This document shows, in pieces, positions 6,114 through 6,801 of a stretch of DNA of 6,801 bases (within the stretch, counting starts at the first letter, position 1; every line of letters begins with the position of its first letter). The position numbers were made by a program, and so were the translations under genes. Source of the stretch: Candidatus Alkanophagales archaeon. Lineage in GTDB: Archaea > Halobacteriota > Syntropharchaeia > Alkanophagales > B39-G2. Location of the stretch: NCBI GenBank assembly GCA_003661185.1, contig QMVQ01000085.1:1-6801 (forward strand). Reading direction: 5' to 3'. The notes beneath the pieces were generated by a model. That model had not been told where the DNA came from. It ran no database searches and worked only from the letters and a program-made list of their open reading frames with translations.

Positions 6114-6709
6114 GATATGACGTTATAGTTGTGGGCGGGGGTCCTGCGGGCGCCACCGCTGCGAGGATAACTGCTGAGAAGGGGCTTTCCGTTTTGCTCC
6201 TTGAGAAGTTCAAGTTTGACAGAGAGAAAGCATGCGGCGGCGTGGTCCAGGGCATAACACTTGAGAGGTTCGACCTGCCCAAGAAAGTTAAGGAGACTTT
6301 TGAAAGGAACGCTATGGGTGCTTTTCTCTGCGCGCCCTCCGGCAATTACGTCAAGGTTCTCAGCGAGGAGCCTTTAGGAAAGTTCGTGTGGCGGAGCCGC
6401 TTTGATAAAGCGCTTGTGGAGTGGGCGCACGACAAAGGGGCTGAGACGAGAGAGCTTACCAGAGTGAGCGACCTAATAATAAAGGAGGGGTTCGTGCGCG
6501 GCGTGGTTGTAAAGTCCAAAGGCAAGACTGAAGACCTTGAGGCGGGCGTGGTGATAGGCGCTGATGGCTTCTACTCGTTCGTAGCAAGACGCTTGGGACT
6601 TCTTCAGACAAAGTTGGATAGAATCGCCGCTCAGTATTCGTTCCACATGGCGATGCCTGAAAGGGAGGTGAACTACCACCCGTTAAAACGAGTGGCTTCC
6701 CCCAGATAA
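6110..6709 (+). CDS. Geranylgeranyl reductase family flavoprotein, 3'-truncated by a tnpB-type element end
   Basis: The N-terminal half of an FAD-dependent reductase of the archaeal digeranylgeranylglycerophospholipid reductase family, which saturates isoprenoid chains of membrane lipids. It shows the FAD Rossmann motif VVGGGPAGATAA (7-18) followed by an acidic strand end at Glu32. The family CGG is at 42-44, the RSRFD-AL segment at 95-102, and the second FAD motif GADGFYSFVARRLGL at 150-164. Full-length relatives are about 390-400 residues; here similarity stops near residue 186 (position 6667). The last 13 codons, to a TAA at 6707-6709, come from the antisense of a tnpB-like right end. The substrate-binding C-terminal half is therefore missing, and the product is unlikely to be functional. 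The rest may lie beyond the inserted element, outside the window. The start is fixed by the ATGA overlap with the ferredoxin gene. Confidence 0.85.
   Translation: MRYDVIVVGGGPAGATAARITAEKGLSVLLLEKFKFDREKACGGVVQGITLERFDLPKKVKETFERNAMGAFLCAPSGNYVKVLSEEPLGKFVWRSRFDKALVEWAHDKGAETRELTRVSDLIIKEGFVRGVVVKSKGKTEDLEAGVVIGADGFYSFVARRLGLLQTKLDRIAAQYSFHMAMPEREVNYHPLKRVASPR
6668..6700 (-). repeat. tnpB-type 3' end / right-end hairpin inserted in the reductase gene
   Basis: Read on minus, this 33-nt unit has the same plan as the one at 142-174: GGAAGC at the start, a stem-loop (6676-6695, 8 paired bases with one C-A mismatch and an AA loop), a stop at nt 16-18 and the terminal octamer TAGTTCAC. Its outer end coincides with the point where reductase similarity stops, so it marks the junction of the insertion. 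In a TnpB-type omega RNA the sequence immediately past this end, here antisense to reductase positions about 6667 down to 6648, would be the guide. Confidence 0.6.
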
Positions 6710-6801
6710 ACACGCCACCACGGCTGGGGTCGGGCGGTTCACGCGCCCCGCTGCCACCCATCTCACCTTCCTCAAAGCGGGAAGTCTCTTGACGAGTGGC
6801 A
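6683..6801 (-). CDS. C-terminal tail of a probable TnpB-like protein (5' part off the window)
   Basis: A minus-strand frame enters from the right edge and stops at TAA inside the right-end hairpin. The 38 visible residues include KVRWVAAGRVNRP and end GGSHSF. The ending GS-three residues-stop inside the hairpin is shared by all three hairpins in this window (GSPWF, GSPFR, GSHSF) and matches how tnpB genes of IS200/IS605 elements usually finish. The RuvC-like and zinc-finger domains that would prove TnpB are upstream of the gene tail and lie outside the window. Another minus-strand frame is also open here (from 6800 through 6456), but it has no such ending and reads on into the antisense of the reductase, so it is less likely. 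Confidence 0.4.
   Translation of the reverse strand, partial: PLVKRLPALRKVRWVAAGRVNRPTPAVVACLSGGSHSF

Noticed and set aside
1..6801. CRISPR arrays, tRNA or rRNA genes
   Set aside because: No regularly spaced repeats, and no tRNA- or rRNA-like signature was found on reading both strands, including the spacers at 1-289 and 5781-5858.

Overview
The window looks like a euryarchaeal chromosome segment. It encodes the large (catalytic) subunit of the archaea-specific replicative polymerase PolD. It also carries a geranylgeranyl-reductase-family gene behind a ferredoxin, a pairing tied to archaeal membrane lipid saturation, and TATA boxes at archaeal spacing. A methanogen-like or ANME-like lineage would fit, but the sequence does not fix the genus.

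Layout. Positions 1-289 hold no convincing protein gene. They contain two outward-facing 33-nt hairpins that look like the 3' ends of IS200/IS605-type tnpB genes (73-105 on minus, 142-174 on plus), plus an AT-rich promoter-like element. From 290 to about 4993 on the minus strand is polC/DP2, interrupted in frame by a 455-residue LAGLIDADG intein (1058-2422) placed immediately before the catalytic CDGDED motif. Directly upstream, and probably in the same operon, is a ureohydrolase of the agmatinase type (4914-5780, minus). A short divergent promoter region (about 5781-5858) separates this operon from a plus-strand pair: a small two-cluster ferredoxin (5859-6113), which overlaps by ATGA a geranylgeranyl-reductase-family flavoprotein (from 6110). 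The flavoprotein is cut off after about 186 residues by a third tnpB-type 3' end (6668-6700, minus), whose reading frame leaves the window at the right edge.

How the genes work together. DP2 needs the intein to excise before the polymerase active site can be formed. The ferredoxin would supply low-potential electrons to the reductase for saturating the isoprenoid chains of archaeal lipids, but that reductase is broken here. The agmatinase-like enzyme would serve polyamine synthesis and has no obvious functional link to DP2 beyond shared transcription.

Most notable points. The intein ends in Asp instead of Asn and lacks the penultimate His. Its first LAGLIDADG motif has Asn in place of the catalytic acid, so the endonuclease is probably dead while splicing must persist. 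The ferredoxin has Glu where a cluster ligand Cys is expected. The ureohydrolase has Asn where an active-site His is expected. Three tnpB 3' ends share the same length-to-stop geometry, and one of them breaks the lipid gene and would give a guide RNA matching it.
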